Part shown: positions 10,535-19,466 of the stretch, one piece after another
How positions within the stretch are numbered: the stretch's first letter is position 1
How the letters are laid out: the number at the start of each line of letters is the position of its first letter
Assembly (NCBI RefSeq): GCF_002906655.1
Contig: NZ_CP025794.1
Span: forward strand, 3,162,001 to 3,226,000
DNA length: 64,000 nucleotides
Source of the DNA: Vibrio hyugaensis
Lineage (GTDB): Bacteria > Pseudomonadota > Gammaproteobacteria > Enterobacterales > Vibrionaceae
Direction: 5' to 3'
Made by a program: the position numbers and the translations under genes
Notes under the pieces: generated by a model
Databases searched by the model: none
What the model was told of the DNA's origin: nothing
The model's input: only the letters and a program-made list of their open reading frames with translations

Positions 10535-11158
10535 TCAGTGAATAGAACCTTCGGTTTCCAAGTGGAATGAAGGCAAGCGCCATTTAAAGCGTACTGCCGC
10601 CATACGTAGCATGTAACCAGTAATCAGAGTCACAATCGTCGCGGTTACGTCTGGTACGTTGAACTCAAGCAGCGCTAGGTACAAACCTGATGCGATAAGT
10701 GCTACCGAGGCATAAAGCTCTTCATGCAACACAAGCGGTGTTTGACGACAAATCAAATCACGTAGCAACCCCCCAAATACACCAGTGACTAGTGCAGACA
10801 CCATACAAATGCCAGGATGTAAGCCCATGCCAATTGCTACCTTGGTGCCGATGATGCTAAATACGATCAAGCCAAGCGCATCCAAACGGATAAATAGCCC
10901 TTTGAATTTAATCACCCATTTCGCTAAGCCAGTCGTCAGAACACCAGCTACACAAGTGATTGCCAAAAATTCTGGATTCTTTACCCAACCTAATGGGTAG
11001 TGACCTAAAAGAATGTCGCGCACCGTACCGCCGCCAATAGCCGTTGCACTAGCTACCAACATAACACCAAACCAATCCATTTTTCTTCGGCCGGCACTCA
11101 ATGCACCAGTCATGGCTTCAGCCGTGATACCAATGATGTACAACACACTTAGCAGCAT
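10535..11158 (-). CDS. TRIC/YicG-family membrane protein (UPF0126)
   Basis: A 207-residue inner-membrane protein with about seven hydrophobic segments in two similar halves. Each half carries a glycine-rich GGxxRDxL motif: GGGTVRDILLG in the first and GGLLRDLICR in the second. This is the signature of bacterial trimeric intracellular cation channel (TRIC) relatives such as YicG. I chose the start MLLSVLYIIG because it matches the family; a longer frame runs to 11233. The transported ion is presumably potassium by family analogy. It stands alone. Confidence 0.85.
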   Translation of the reverse strand: MLLSVLYIIGITAEAMTGALSAGRRKMDWFGVMLVASATAIGGGTVRDILLGHYPLGWVKNPEFLAITCVAGVLTTGLAKWVIKFKGLFIRLDALGLIVFSIIGTKVAIGMGLHPGICMVSALVTGVFGGLLRDLICRQTPLVLHEELYASVALIASGLYLALLEFNVPDVTATIVTLITGYMLRMAAVRFKWRLPSFHLETEGSIH

Positions 11159-11483
11159 AAGGGGACACTCAAATAAAAGGGCTCTGTCATGATCCTTGAG
11201 ATTAAGGAAAACAGCAGCAAAACTTACCAACAAGATTTAAACCTTGGGGAGAGGCTTAAACCCAAAAAGAATCTCGCTTCCAGTGGCGTTGAAGTCGCCA
11301 TCGTTAAGCGTAAAAATAAGGCGTGAGTGTAGTGGGAAATGTGATCTGTGACGAATGAGAAATTGTATGGAGAAAGCGACTTTCAGATTAATTCAGCTAA
11401 TAACCAAACATGTTGTGTGGCTTTACCTGTGTAAGAAAAACGGCGACAATGCGCACCGCATATCAATTTGACGTACAGAATCG
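11159..11483. other. Intergenic region, no gene seen
   Basis: 325 bases between the divergent TRIC-type gene and epmC. It must contain both promoters. I see no convincing -35/-10 pair, RNA gene or strong repeat. Confidence 0.5.
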
Positions 11484-12017
11484 ATGATGAACCACGAATA
11501 TCAAGACCTTATCGCTATTTTCAATGACACATTTCTTGAGCCTTTTAACACTGAGTTAGAGCTAGGCGGTGATGAGCCAATTTACTTACCAGCTGATGAA
11601 GAACATCCGCATCATCGGATTATTTTTGCTCGTGGCTTTTATGCGTCAGCTTTGCACGAGATTGCACATTGGTGCGTAGCAGGACCAGAGCGTCGTTTGC
11701 TGGAAGATTTTGGTTACTGGTACGAGCCAGATGGTCGTACAGCAGAGGTTCAAGCTGAGTTCGAAAAAGTTGAAATTCGCCCTCAAGCTTACGAGTGGAT
11801 TCTAGCGAAAAGTGCTGACTTCCCTTTTAACGTCAGTTGTGACAATCTACACGGCGATTTTGAACCAGATCGTCTTGGTTTTATGCACAAAGTGCACAAT
11901 GAAGTAATGGGTATTCTAGAAAACGGTCTTCCGCCTCGCGTGAAAATGCTATCGGATGCGTTGCGTGCCTTTTACCAAACCAAGCCGCTGGAAACGTCTG
12001 ACTTTATACCCAAGTAA
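11484..12017 (+). CDS. epmC: Elongation factor P hydroxylase EpmC
   Basis: A 177-residue protein (YfcM family) that hydroxylates the beta-lysyl-modified lysine of EF-P. Visible family features are ARGFYASALHEIAHWC, with the metal-binding HEIAHW motif, and YWYEPDGRTAEVQAEFE. Two ATG codons start the frame (11484, 11487) and either could be used. The last three codons (Ile-Pro-Lys) and the TAA stop lie inside the left end of a MITE-like repeat beginning at 12005, so insertion appears to have reset the C-terminus. Confidence 0.92.
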   Translation: MMNHEYQDLIAIFNDTFLEPFNTELELGGDEPIYLPADEEHPHHRIIFARGFYASALHEIAHWCVAGPERRLLEDFGYWYEPDGRTAEVQAEFEKVEIRPQAYEWILAKSADFPFNVSCDNLHGDFEPDRLGFMHKVHNEVMGILENGLPPRVKMLSDALRAFYQTKPLETSDFIPK

Positions 12018-12271
12018 TTTCAAGTTACGGGTTCAGAGCAATTTCACTGATTCGAGTTCAAGGAAAGCTTTGTCGTGTAATAGAGAGCCTATTACCAAAA
12101 AGCTTGACGTAGAAATCGTTTCAGTGAAATGTTCCCGAAGGGCGAGTTATCTTGGCTTGCAGACATTGTTAATGATTTTTGATTTAGAACCACTAGATCT
12201 TTAAATCATTGCCGCGCCTGCAAACCAAGTTATTCTCGCTGAACCCAGCCACTTGAAGTTTCTTGGGTATA
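12005..12271. repeat. MITE-like element with terminal inverted repeats
   Basis: A 267-base element. The left end TATACCCAAGTAATTTCAAG and the right end (reverse complement TATACCCAAGAAACTTCAAG) are imperfect inverted repeats, and the match continues inward to GGGTTCAG on both sides. An inner pair (GAGTTATCTTGGCTTGCAG and CTGCAAACCAAGTTATTCTC) also matches in inverted orientation, so much of the element can fold on itself. It encodes no transposase. The left end overlaps the 3' end of epmC and the right end stops 26 bases before yfcL. Confidence 0.8.
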
Positions 12272-12297
12272 CCATTAAATAACCTCAGAGAAGCTCC

Positions 12298-12561
12298 ATG
12301 ATTATTGAATTTGAAGAAAAACTACTAGAACTGATTGATGCTCGTATTGAAACAGCATCGGATGACGAACTGTTTGCTGGTGGTTATTTACGTGGTCACA
12401 TTTCTCTGTCTGCTGCAGCGTGTGAAGAAGAAGGCATTAACGATGTGACTGAGCTGAAATCTCGCATCGAAAACAGTCTTGAAGAAGCACGTTCAGAACT
12501 AACGCCAGCTGACCGCGTAATCGTGAGCGACCTATGGCAAGAGCTTCAAGCGCAAGCTTAA
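12298..12561 (+). CDS. yfcL: YfcL family protein
   Basis: An 87-residue soluble acidic protein of the YfcL family, whose function is not known. It begins MIIEFEEKLLELIDARIE and contains DELFAGGYLRGHISL, the most conserved part of the family. In enterobacteria yfcL also lies beside yfcM (epmC) and aroC, so the neighbourhood is conserved. Here the repeat element has been placed between epmC and yfcL and may have changed their co-transcription. Confidence 0.85.
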   Translation: MIIEFEEKLLELIDARIETASDDELFAGGYLRGHISLSAAACEEEGINDVTELKSRIENSLEEARSELTPADRVIVSDLWQELQAQA

Positions 12562-12737
12562 GTCTCATTCAGTTATATATGCTTCGATTGGCAGCTCTAA
12601 GCTTCTGGTTGAAGCAAAAAGAGTTGAAATAAACTCCTTCGAAATTTTCGAATCTCTCCTTAAAATTTTTGTGGTTGTAGCACATTCGTTCACCTTTTAC
12701 TCTTGTTAGTACAAAACGTGAACAAAGGATTACAACC

Positions 12738-13262
12738 ATGAAAATTGTCGCATTCGGCGCTTCTACTAGCTCTACCTCTATCAATAAAACCCTTGCAACT
12801 TACGCTGCTAACCTTGTCGAAGGTGCAGAAGTTCAAGTGTTAGACCTCAATAGTTACGATGTTCCTCTGTTCAGTGAAGACAAAGAGAAAGAAATCGGTC
12901 AGGCGGAAGGCGCAAAAGCGTTTCTTGCTGACATCGCAACGGCGGACGCTTTGGTGATTTCTTTTGCTGAGCACAACGGCTCTTACCCAGCGGCGTATAA
13001 GAATCTATTCGATTGGGCGACACGCATCGATCGCAACGTATTCCAAAATAAACCCGCGGTGTACTTAGCAACTTCACCTGGCCCTGGTGGCGCACAAACG
13101 GTACTCGCTGCGGCGACAGGCTCTGCGCCTTACTTTGGTGCGGAAGTGAAAGCATCGCAATCTATTCCAAGCTTTTACGATAACTTTGATTTGGAAACGG
13201 GCGAATTCCGTAATGCGGAAATTGCAGAACAAGTGAAAGCGGCCGTGGCGGCCTTGAACTAA
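12738..13262 (+). CDS. NAD(P)H-dependent FMN reductase family protein
   Basis: A 174-residue flavodoxin-like reductase. It starts with a beta strand and phosphate-binding loop (MKIVAFGASTSSTSIN) that would hold FMN phosphate. The middle segment LVISFAEHNGSYPAAYKNLFDW is the family signature, which contacts the flavin ring. SPGPGGAQ follows. The physiological acceptor (quinone, azo dye or another flavoenzyme) cannot be deduced. Upstream an inverted pair GTTCAC (12688-12693) / GTGAAC (12718-12723) overlaps the expected promoter and could be an operator. Confidence 0.85.
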   Translation: MKIVAFGASTSSTSINKTLATYAANLVEGAEVQVLDLNSYDVPLFSEDKEKEIGQAEGAKAFLADIATADALVISFAEHNGSYPAAYKNLFDWATRIDRNVFQNKPAVYLATSPGPGGAQTVLAAATGSAPYFGAEVKASQSIPSFYDNFDLETGEFRNAEIAEQVKAAVAALN

Positions 13263-13270
13263 AAACTTGT

Positions 13271-13406
13271 AACCCCCTCTAACTCCCCCTTCGAAAAGGG
13301 GAGGACGAATGCGGAGCTCATAACTTACTCCTTCTGAAAAGATGGATGGACTAAAGCGGGTTAAGAACTTGTTCCTCCCCTTTTTAAGGGGAGGCTAGGA
13401 GGGGTT
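13271..13406. repeat. GC-rich inverted-repeat intergenic element
   Basis: The left arm (13271-13304, beginning AACCCCCTCTAAC) and right arm (13374-13406, ending CTAGGAGGGGTT) are inverted copies of one another with a few differences. Each arm contains its own hairpin of CCCC/GGGG type; the right one is a perfect 9-bp stem CCTCCCCTT/AAGGGGAGG. Some 69 unrelated bases separate the arms. It lies between the convergent FMN reductase and mnmC genes, so it may also act as a terminator for both. Confidence 0.75.
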
Positions 13407-13447
13407 CTTTGCGCCAATGGTAGGACGGAAAGAGTAATTGAGTCGAG

Positions 13448-15466
13448 TTACAGCTCAGTAATCGCCTTACCTTTACGTAGCTTTCTTACCCACATACGGC
13501 TTGGGTGCAGCTCAGCTAGCACATCAACAGGCAGTGGTAACGGGTCGCCACAGATTTGTGATGCCAACACTTCTGCCATTAGAGGCGCTGAGCTCAAACC
13601 ACGAGAACCTAGACCAAGGAAGCAGAATAGGTTAGGGAACTGGTGAATCACTTCAACGTCTTGTTCTTGTTGATTTTGCAGATCCGCATATTGCGTTTTG
13701 ATGGTTTCAAAGTCGCCTACGTTACCTACAAACGGCAGGTGGTCACGGCTAACACAGCGAATACCTTGGCGTGATAAATTACCAGAGGTATCCACTTCTT
13801 TCGTCCACGCTTGATTCGGTAGGCACTTCACCAATTTCTCTGCATTATCTTTTTGTGCTTCTTCGTCAAACTCGTAATCGAGGTGGCTGCGGTCGTAGCT
13901 TGCACCGATACATAGGTGCTGATTATTCGGGTTAACAGGCGTCATGTAACCGTCATAGCAAAGTACCGTTTTCAGCTTAGACAGTGTTTCTGTCGCTGGG
14001 GCGTGGCTAACTTGACCTTTTACCTGACCCATTGGTAGATCAGCGGTTTGGCTTAGTGTTTGGAATTCACTGCCGTTAGCAACCACTACAGTGGAGTGTT
14101 CAAAGCTTTGACCGTTTGCTTTCAATGTCCATAGTTGGCGCGCTTCATCCCAAGTTAGCGACTCGACTTGATGCTCGAACTTCACTTCAAAAAGTTCTGT
14201 TTTCTCCAGTTGAGCAATCAAACCTCGGGTTAGTTCAGCAGGGCATAACCAACCGCCAAGAGGGTAATGAACCGATGCCATATCAATCGGCACGCCAATC
14301 TTCTCTGCCGTCTCTTCAGCAGATAGCTTGTGAATCAACTCTGGCGTGAAATTGCCAGCGAGCATTTTCTCTAACTTGTCTGCGGATTTGTCATCCCACA
14401 TCAGCTGAGTAATGCCACACCAATCGTGATCAAATTGGATATCTTGTGCTGCTTGGTCAACAAACTGACGGGCAAACAAAAAGCCCGGAGCGAATACACG
14501 AGAAACGCCTTTGTGTGGACCATTTAATAATGGGTACACTGCGCCTTGGCGGTTGCCCGACGCGCCTTCTGCAGGTTGATCGTCTTTGCAGTAAAGCGTG
14601 ACATTTTGACCGCGGCGAGCCAGCGTTTTAGCCAGAGCCGCACTGGCAATGCCGCCACCAATAATCGCAATGGAATCATGATTGGTCGATGTTGTGCGGT
14701 TGAACCAAGGTAGGTGGTTTGAATGCGCTTCACGTTGCGCCATTGAACCTGCGATCATTTCACGCTTGGTGCCGAAGCCTTTGACTTTCTTCATTGCAAA
14801 GCCCGCTTCGTTTAAGCCGCGACGCACAAAGCCCGCTGCCGTGAAGGTTGCGACCGTACAATCCTGTTTCGCCAATTTTGCCATGCCGTTGAATAGGTTT
14901 TGGTTCCACATTTCTGGGTTTTTGCTTGGTGCAAACCCGTCTAAGAACCAAGCATCAATCAAGCCTTGCTCAGCATAAGGAACAAGCGGCATGCAGTCTT
15001 TGATATCGCCAAACCAAAGATCGAGTGTGATAGCGCCGTCTTCTAAAACAATGCGATGACACTCAGGCACTGCGGCTGGATAGTGCTGTTGCAGTTTTTC
15101 GGCAAACTCTGCCAATTCTGGCCATGATTGATGCGCTTTTTCTAAATCAGCTTTGCATAGTGGGTACTTCTCAAAGCTAACAAAATGCAATTCTTTTAGG
15201 GCTGCCTCTGGATATTCGCGACGAAATTCGGTAAACCATTGCCACACGGCTAAGAAGTTCAACCCCGTGCCAAATCCGGTTTCGCCAATAACAAAGCGTC
15301 TTTGGTCAAATTCCTGCCATCTTTCTGGTAGATGATTTTGTTTGAGGAACACGTAACGCGTCTCTTCGAGACCGTTTACGTTGGAGAAATAAACATCATC
15401 AAATTGGTCAGAAACCGGTGTACCAGCTTCGTTCCAACCAAGTTCTGCGTTTTTAATCGAAGTCAT
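13448..15466 (-). CDS. mnmC: Bifunctional tRNA mnm5s2U biosynthesis protein MnmC
   Basis: Catalyses the last two steps of mnm5s2U34 formation in tRNA wobble positions. The N-terminal SAM methyltransferase (to about residue 245) has [19 protein letters not shown] and the [15 protein letters not shown] loop, plus [15 protein letters not shown]. The C-terminal FAD oxidoreductase has the dinucleotide motif [21 protein letters not shown], cut here by convention into [15 protein letters not shown]. The start at 15466 ([20 protein letters not shown]) aligns with E. coli MnmC; the frame also runs upstream to 15508. 672 residues, full length. Confidence 0.95.
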   Translation of the reverse strand: MTSIKNAELGWNEAGTPVSDQFDDVYFSNVNGLEETRYVFLKQNHLPERWQEFDQRRFVIGETGFGTGLNFLAVWQWFTEFRREYPEAALKELHFVSFEKYPLCKADLEKAHQSWPELAEFAEKLQQHYPAAVPECHRIVLEDGAITLDLWFGDIKDCMPLVPYAEQGLIDAWFLDGFAPSKNPEMWNQNLFNGMAKLAKQDCTVATFTAAGFVRRGLNEAGFAMKKVKGFGTKREMIAGSMAQREAHSNHLPWFNRTTSTNHDSIAIIGGGIASAALAKTLARRGQNVTLYCKDDQPAEGASGNRQGAVYPLLNGPHKGVSRVFAPGFLFARQFVDQAAQDIQFDHDWCGITQLMWDDKSADKLEKMLAGNFTPELIHKLSAEETAEKIGVPIDMASVHYPLGGWLCPAELTRGLIAQLEKTELFEVKFEHQVESLTWDEARQLWTLKANGQSFEHSTVVVANGSEFQTLSQTADLPMGQVKGQVSHAPATETLSKLKTVLCYDGYMTPVNPNNQHLCIGASYDRSHLDYEFDEEAQKDNAEKLVKCLPNQAWTKEVDTSGNLSRQGIRCVSRDHLPFVGNVGDFETIKTQYADLQNQQEQDVEVIHQFPNLFCFLGLGSRGLSSAPLMAEVLASQICGDPLPLPVDVLAELHPSRMWVRKLRKGKAITEL

Positions 15467-15594
15467 AATGGTGCAAATATGTGATTTGGCGCGGTTAGAA
15501 TTCGGCAATTGTACGAATTTCTGGGAAAGCTGACCACTTTTGTTGACTATCTTAGTTATTATCTAGCGGATTTTTGAATTATAGGAATGTCATA

Positions 15595-16806
15595 ATGAAA
15601 CGAGTCGTAATCACCGGTATGGGTATTGTTTCAAGTATCGGTAACAACGTCGAAGAAGTTCTAGCGTCTCTTAAAGCGGGCAAATCTGGCATCACTGCGT
15701 CTGAGCAGTTTAAAGAAAACGGTCTGCGTTCGCAGGTATGGGGTGATCTGAAAATCAACCCAGCAGAATTTATTGACCGTAAGCAGATGCGCTTTATGGG
15801 TGATGCGGCTGCTTATGCATACCTATCAATGCAGCAGGCGATTGAAGACGCTGGTCTATCTGAAGAACAAGTTTCAAACGATCGTACAGGTATCGTTGCT
15901 GGTTCTGGTGGTGCTTCTGCATTAAACCAAACAGTGGCAACTGATACGATGCGTGCAAAAGGCGTAAAACGCGTAGGTCCATACATGGTGCCGCGTACTA
16001 TGTCTTCAACAGTATCAGCGTGTCTTGCAACACCATTTAAGATTCGTGGTGTGAACTACTCAATGAGCTCAGCTTGTGCAACATCTGCACACTGTATCGG
16101 TCACGCGATGGAGCTTATTCAACTTGGCAAACAAGACATCGTATTTGCAGGTGGTGGTGAAGAGCTAGATTGGTCTCAAACGATGATGTTTGATGCAATG
16201 GGCGCACTATCTACCAAGTACAACGAAACACCAGAAAAAGCATCTCGTACTTACGATGCTGATCGTGATGGTTTCGTTATCTCTGGTGGCGGCGGCATGC
16301 TAGTTATCGAAGAACTAGAGCACGCACTAGCTCGTGGCGCGAAAATCTACGGTGAGATCGTAGGTTACGGTGCGACTTCTGATGGCTACGACATGGTAGC
16401 ACCATCAGGCGAAGGCGCAATCCGTTGTATGAAGATGGCAATGCAAGACGTTGATAGCATCGATTACATCAACACGCACGGTACTTCTACTCCAGTAGGT
16501 GACGTGAAAGAGCTAGGCGCTATCCAAGAGCTATTCGGCAACAACAGCCCAGCAATCTCTGCGACAAAAGCGATGACTGGCCACGCACTAGGTGCAGCTG
16601 GTGTTCACGAAGCAATTTACTCAACGCTAATGCTAGACAATGGCTTCATTGCTCCAAGTGTGAATATCTCTAACTTGGATGAAGCAGCACAAGGTCTAGA
16701 CATCGTGATGGAAGCTCGTGACGCTGAACTGACGACAGTTATGTCAAACAGCTTTGGTTTTGGTGGTACAAACGCGACATTGGTAATCAAAAAGTACCAA
16801 GCATAA
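15595..16806 (+). CDS. fabB: 3-oxoacyl-ACP synthase I FabB
   Basis: Elongating condensing enzyme of fatty acid synthesis, required for unsaturated fatty acids. The Cys-His-His triad is visible as [24 protein letters not shown] and [14 protein letters not shown]. The start at 15595 ([16 protein letters not shown]) follows AGGAATGTCATA and matches the family; length is 403 residues. Upstream, near 15532-15540, GACCACTT resembles half of a FadR site; FadR activates fabB in gammaproteobacteria, but this half-site alone is weak. A 150-base structured 3' UTR follows. Confidence 0.96.
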   Translation: MKRVVITGMGIVSSIGNNVEEVLASLKAGKSGITASEQFKENGLRSQVWGDLKINPAEFIDRKQMRFMGDAAAYAYLSMQQAIEDAGLSEEQVSNDRTGIVAGSGGASALNQTVATDTMRAKGVKRVGPYMVPRTMSSTVSACLATPFKIRGVNYSMSSACATSAHCIGHAMELIQLGKQDIVFAGGGEELDWSQTMMFDAMGALSTKYNETPEKASRTYDADRDGFVISGGGGMLVIEELEHALARGAKIYGEIVGYGATSDGYDMVAPSGEGAIRCMKMAMQDVDSIDYINTHGTSTPVGDVKELGAIQELFGNNSPAISATKAMTGHALGAAGVHEAIYSTLMLDNGFIAPSVNISNLDEAAQGLDIVMEARDAELTTVMSNSFGFGGTNATLVIKKYQA

Positions 16807-16879
16807 GCGACCCAAAGCTAACTGAATTTGTTGGGCTGTGATTCTCTTCGTGGAGTGAACCGACCAACAAACCAGTTTC

Positions 16880-16991
16880 CAGAGCTTGATCAGGTTAACT
16901 GATCGAACAGACGCAGACTTTATCCCAAGGAGAGCGGGATAGGATCCTTTTGTTCTGGAACTTTGCCCGGCTAATTTAGCCGGGCTTTTTC
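16880..16991 (+). ncRNA. farS: Probable FarS sRNA from the fabB 3' UTR
   Basis: Between the fabB stop and its terminator are 150 bases with three ordered hairpins: GATCAG/CTGATC (16888-16904), TATCCC/GGGATA (16921-16941) and the terminator GCCCGGCT/AGCCGGGC ending in a T run (about 16964-16989). In Vibrio cholerae the sRNA FarS is released from the fabB 3' UTR by RNase E and represses fadE-type genes. Position and architecture agree. The exact 5' end and the seed are not determinable here; coordinates are approximate. Confidence 0.6.
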
Positions 16992-17123
16992 TTTTCTGAA
17001 ACCTGCTTTTGAAAGTCACTTAGGTATAGTTGTTGAGATTTTTCAAGAAAAGGGCACAATCGCTTTAGCTTCGCATCTTGCGAATAAACGAACTCATACA
17101 AATGGATGTTAAACGCTGGCGCT

Positions 17124-18257
17124 ATGAAAATTATTGTTGATGAAAATATGCCGTACGCTGAAGAGCTATTCAGCCAACTCGGTGAAGTGATTCTAAAACC
17201 CGGTCGTACACTGACAGCCGATGATTTAGTGGATGTAGATGCGCTAATGATTCGCTCAGTCACCAAAGTAAACGCAGAACTGATCAGCAAAGCAAATAAG
17301 CTGAAGTTCGTTGGCACGGCGACGGCGGGCATGGATCATGTTGACCAAGCGCTTCTAAAAGAGAAAGGTATTTTCTTCACCGCAGCACCAGGCTGTAACA
17401 AAGTCGGCGTTGCTGAGTATGCGTTCAGCGTCATGATGGTACTTTCCCAACAGCAAGGCTTCTCTGTTTTCGATAAAACTGTTGGCATCATCGGTGCGGG
17501 TCAAGTGGGTAGCTACCTTGAGAAATGTTTGAAAGGTATGGGCATTAACGTGCTCATCAACGACCCATTCAAGCAAGAAGAGGGAGATTCTCGCAGTTTT
17601 ACTCCGCTAGCAGAGTTGATCGAACGTTCTGACGTCATCACGCTGCACACACCTATTACCAAAGATGGCCTACACCCAACGCATCATTTGATTGATGATA
17701 AGGTGTTAAATGGTCTTCGTTGCGATCAAATTCTTATCAATGCGGCACGCGGTCCTGTTGTGGACAACCAAGCATTGAAGCAACGTTTAATGAAAAACGA
17801 TGGCTTCACGGCGGCATTAGATGTATTTGAATTTGAACCAGAGGTTGATATGGAGCTTCTGCCTCTGCTAGCATTCGCAACCCCTCACGTTGCAGGCTAT
17901 GGTCTGGAGGGGAAAGCTCGCGGTACGACGATGATTTTCAACAGCTACTGTGAGTTCTTAAATAACGAATTACGTGCGCATGCCAGCGATTTACTGCCGA
18001 CCGCGCCTGTTCCTACAATGGTATTGGACAGAGCATGGGATGAAGCAACGCTGCACAACATCACGCAGTTAATCTATGATGTGCGTAAAGATGACGCTCT
18101 TTTCCGCCGCGAAATCAGTAAGCCAGGCTCTTTTGACCTGATGCGTAAAAACTACTGGGATCGCCGCGAATACAGCGCTGTCACGCTAGTGGGTAACGAA
18201 ACATGCAATCTTGCACCATTAGCAGAACTAGGTTTTCAGGTTGAGGTAAGTCAATGA
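17124..18257 (+). CDS. pdxB: Erythronate-4-phosphate dehydrogenase PdxB
   Basis: Second step of the DXP-dependent pyridoxal phosphate pathway: oxidises 4-phosphoerythronate with NAD. It is a D-2-hydroxyacid dehydrogenase with [13 protein letters not shown], the Rossmann loop [13 protein letters not shown], the catalytic [10 protein letters not shown] region and the [16 protein letters not shown] histidine segment. A C-terminal dimerisation domain completes it. The start at 17124 ([16 protein letters not shown]) fits homologues; an in-frame ATG lies at 17106. Length 377 residues. It overlaps asd by four bases (ATGA). Confidence 0.95.
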   Translation: MKIIVDENMPYAEELFSQLGEVILKPGRTLTADDLVDVDALMIRSVTKVNAELISKANKLKFVGTATAGMDHVDQALLKEKGIFFTAAPGCNKVGVAEYAFSVMMVLSQQQGFSVFDKTVGIIGAGQVGSYLEKCLKGMGINVLINDPFKQEEGDSRSFTPLAELIERSDVITLHTPITKDGLHPTHHLIDDKVLNGLRCDQILINAARGPVVDNQALKQRLMKNDGFTAALDVFEFEPEVDMELLPLLAFATPHVAGYGLEGKARGTTMIFNSYCEFLNNELRAHASDLLPTAPVPTMVLDRAWDEATLHNITQLIYDVRKDDALFRREISKPGSFDLMRKNYWDRREYSAVTLVGNETCNLAPLAELGFQVEVSQ

Positions 18258-19267
18258 GCCAGCAATACAATGTTGCCGTATTAGGTGCGACCGGCGCGGT
18301 CGGTGAAACAATTTTGGAAGTGCTTCAAGAGCGCAAATTCCCAGTAGGCGAAATCTTCCTGTTGGCAAGTGAACGCAGTGAAGGTAAGACTTACCGCTTC
18401 AACGGTAAAACAATCCGCGTTCAAAACGTAGAAGAGTTTGATTGGTCTCAAGCGCATATTGCGTTGTTTTCAGCTGGTGGCGAGTTGTCTGCTAAATGGG
18501 CGTCAGTTGCCGCAGACGAAGGCGTTATCGTGATCGACAACACGTCTCATTTCCGCTACGAATACGACATTCCTTTGGTGGTGCCAGAAGTTAACCCAGA
18601 AGCAATTGCTGAGTTCCGTAACCGTAACATCATTGCGAACCCGAACTGTTCAACCATCCAGATGCTAGTGGCACTAAAGCCTATTCACGATGCTGTTGGT
18701 ATTGAGCGTATCAACGTTTCAACTTACCAATCAGTGTCTGGTGCAGGTAAAGCTGGTATTGATGAGCTTGCAGGTCAGACTGCGAAACTACTGAATGGTC
18801 TTCCTGCGGACAAGAAAGAATTTTCTCAACAGATCGCGTTTAACTGTATTCCACAAATCGACCAGATGATGGAAAACGGCTACACCAAAGAAGAAATGAA
18901 AATGGTGTGGGAGACGCAAAAGATCTTTAACGACCCATCAATCACTGTAAACCCAACGTGTGTACGCGTTCCGGTATTTTACGGTCATGCAGAAGCATTA
19001 CATGTTGAAACTCGTTCACCAATCGATGCACAAGAAGTGGTTAACCTGCTTGAGCAAACGGATGGCATCGAAGTGTTCCACGGTGAAGATTTCCCAACAC
19101 AAGTGCGTGATGCAGGCGGCAAAGACCACGTAATGGTTGGTCGTATTCGCAATGATATTAGTCATCACAGTGGTGTAAACCTATGGGTAGTTGCTGATAA
19201 CGTACGCAAAGGTGCAGCGACAAACGCCGTACAAATTGCTGAAGTTTTGATTCGCGATTACTACTAA
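18254..19267 (+). CDS. asd: Aspartate-semialdehyde dehydrogenase
   Basis: Reduces aspartyl phosphate to aspartate semialdehyde, the branch point to lysine/diaminopimelate, methionine and threonine. NADP loop [11 protein letters not shown] is at residues 10-20. The catalytic cysteine (Cys132) sits in ANPNCSTIQ, and the substrate-binding stretch [14 protein letters not shown] follows. In E. coli the gene at this position is usg, which is not the main Asd. The intact cysteine argues that this copy is active. The 4-base overlap with pdxB implies coupling. A terminator follows. Confidence 0.93.
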   Translation: MSQQYNVAVLGATGAVGETILEVLQERKFPVGEIFLLASERSEGKTYRFNGKTIRVQNVEEFDWSQAHIALFSAGGELSAKWASVAADEGVIVIDNTSHFRYEYDIPLVVPEVNPEAIAEFRNRNIIANPNCSTIQMLVALKPIHDAVGIERINVSTYQSVSGAGKAGIDELAGQTAKLLNGLPADKKEFSQQIAFNCIPQIDQMMENGYTKEEMKMVWETQKIFNDPSITVNPTCVRVPVFYGHAEALHVETRSPIDAQEVVNLLEQTDGIEVFHGEDFPTQVRDAGGKDHVMVGRIRNDISHHSGVNLWVVADNVRKGAATNAVQIAEVLIRDYY

Positions 19268-19288
19268 GCCACGCTGACGAATGAATCC

Positions 19289-19317
19289 AAAGCCTCGCAC
19301 ACTGCGAGGCTTTTTTG
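19289..19317 (+). terminator. Intrinsic terminator of pdxB-asd
   Basis: Stem AAAGCCTCGC/GCGAGGCTTT with a 5-base loop and a following T run. Confidence 0.9.
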
Positions 19318-19466
19318 TTCGAACGGCGTAAATTTGTGTGAGATTAGTACGAATATGGTGAGAGCCACACATTTTTTGCCCTCAAAGCTATAGTTTTGCG
19401 TGTGTTATCCGATATATTTAACCGATCACCATTTCAAATTGTTTCTAGCACCAAACTGAGCCTTCT

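Noticed and set aside
15523..15539. Full FadR operator in the fabB promoter
   Set aside because: Only the right half (GACCACTT) resembles the site; the left half does not match.
18254..19267. Annotation as inactive usg-type paralogue
   Set aside because: The catalytic cysteine and substrate motifs are intact, so I keep it as active Asd.
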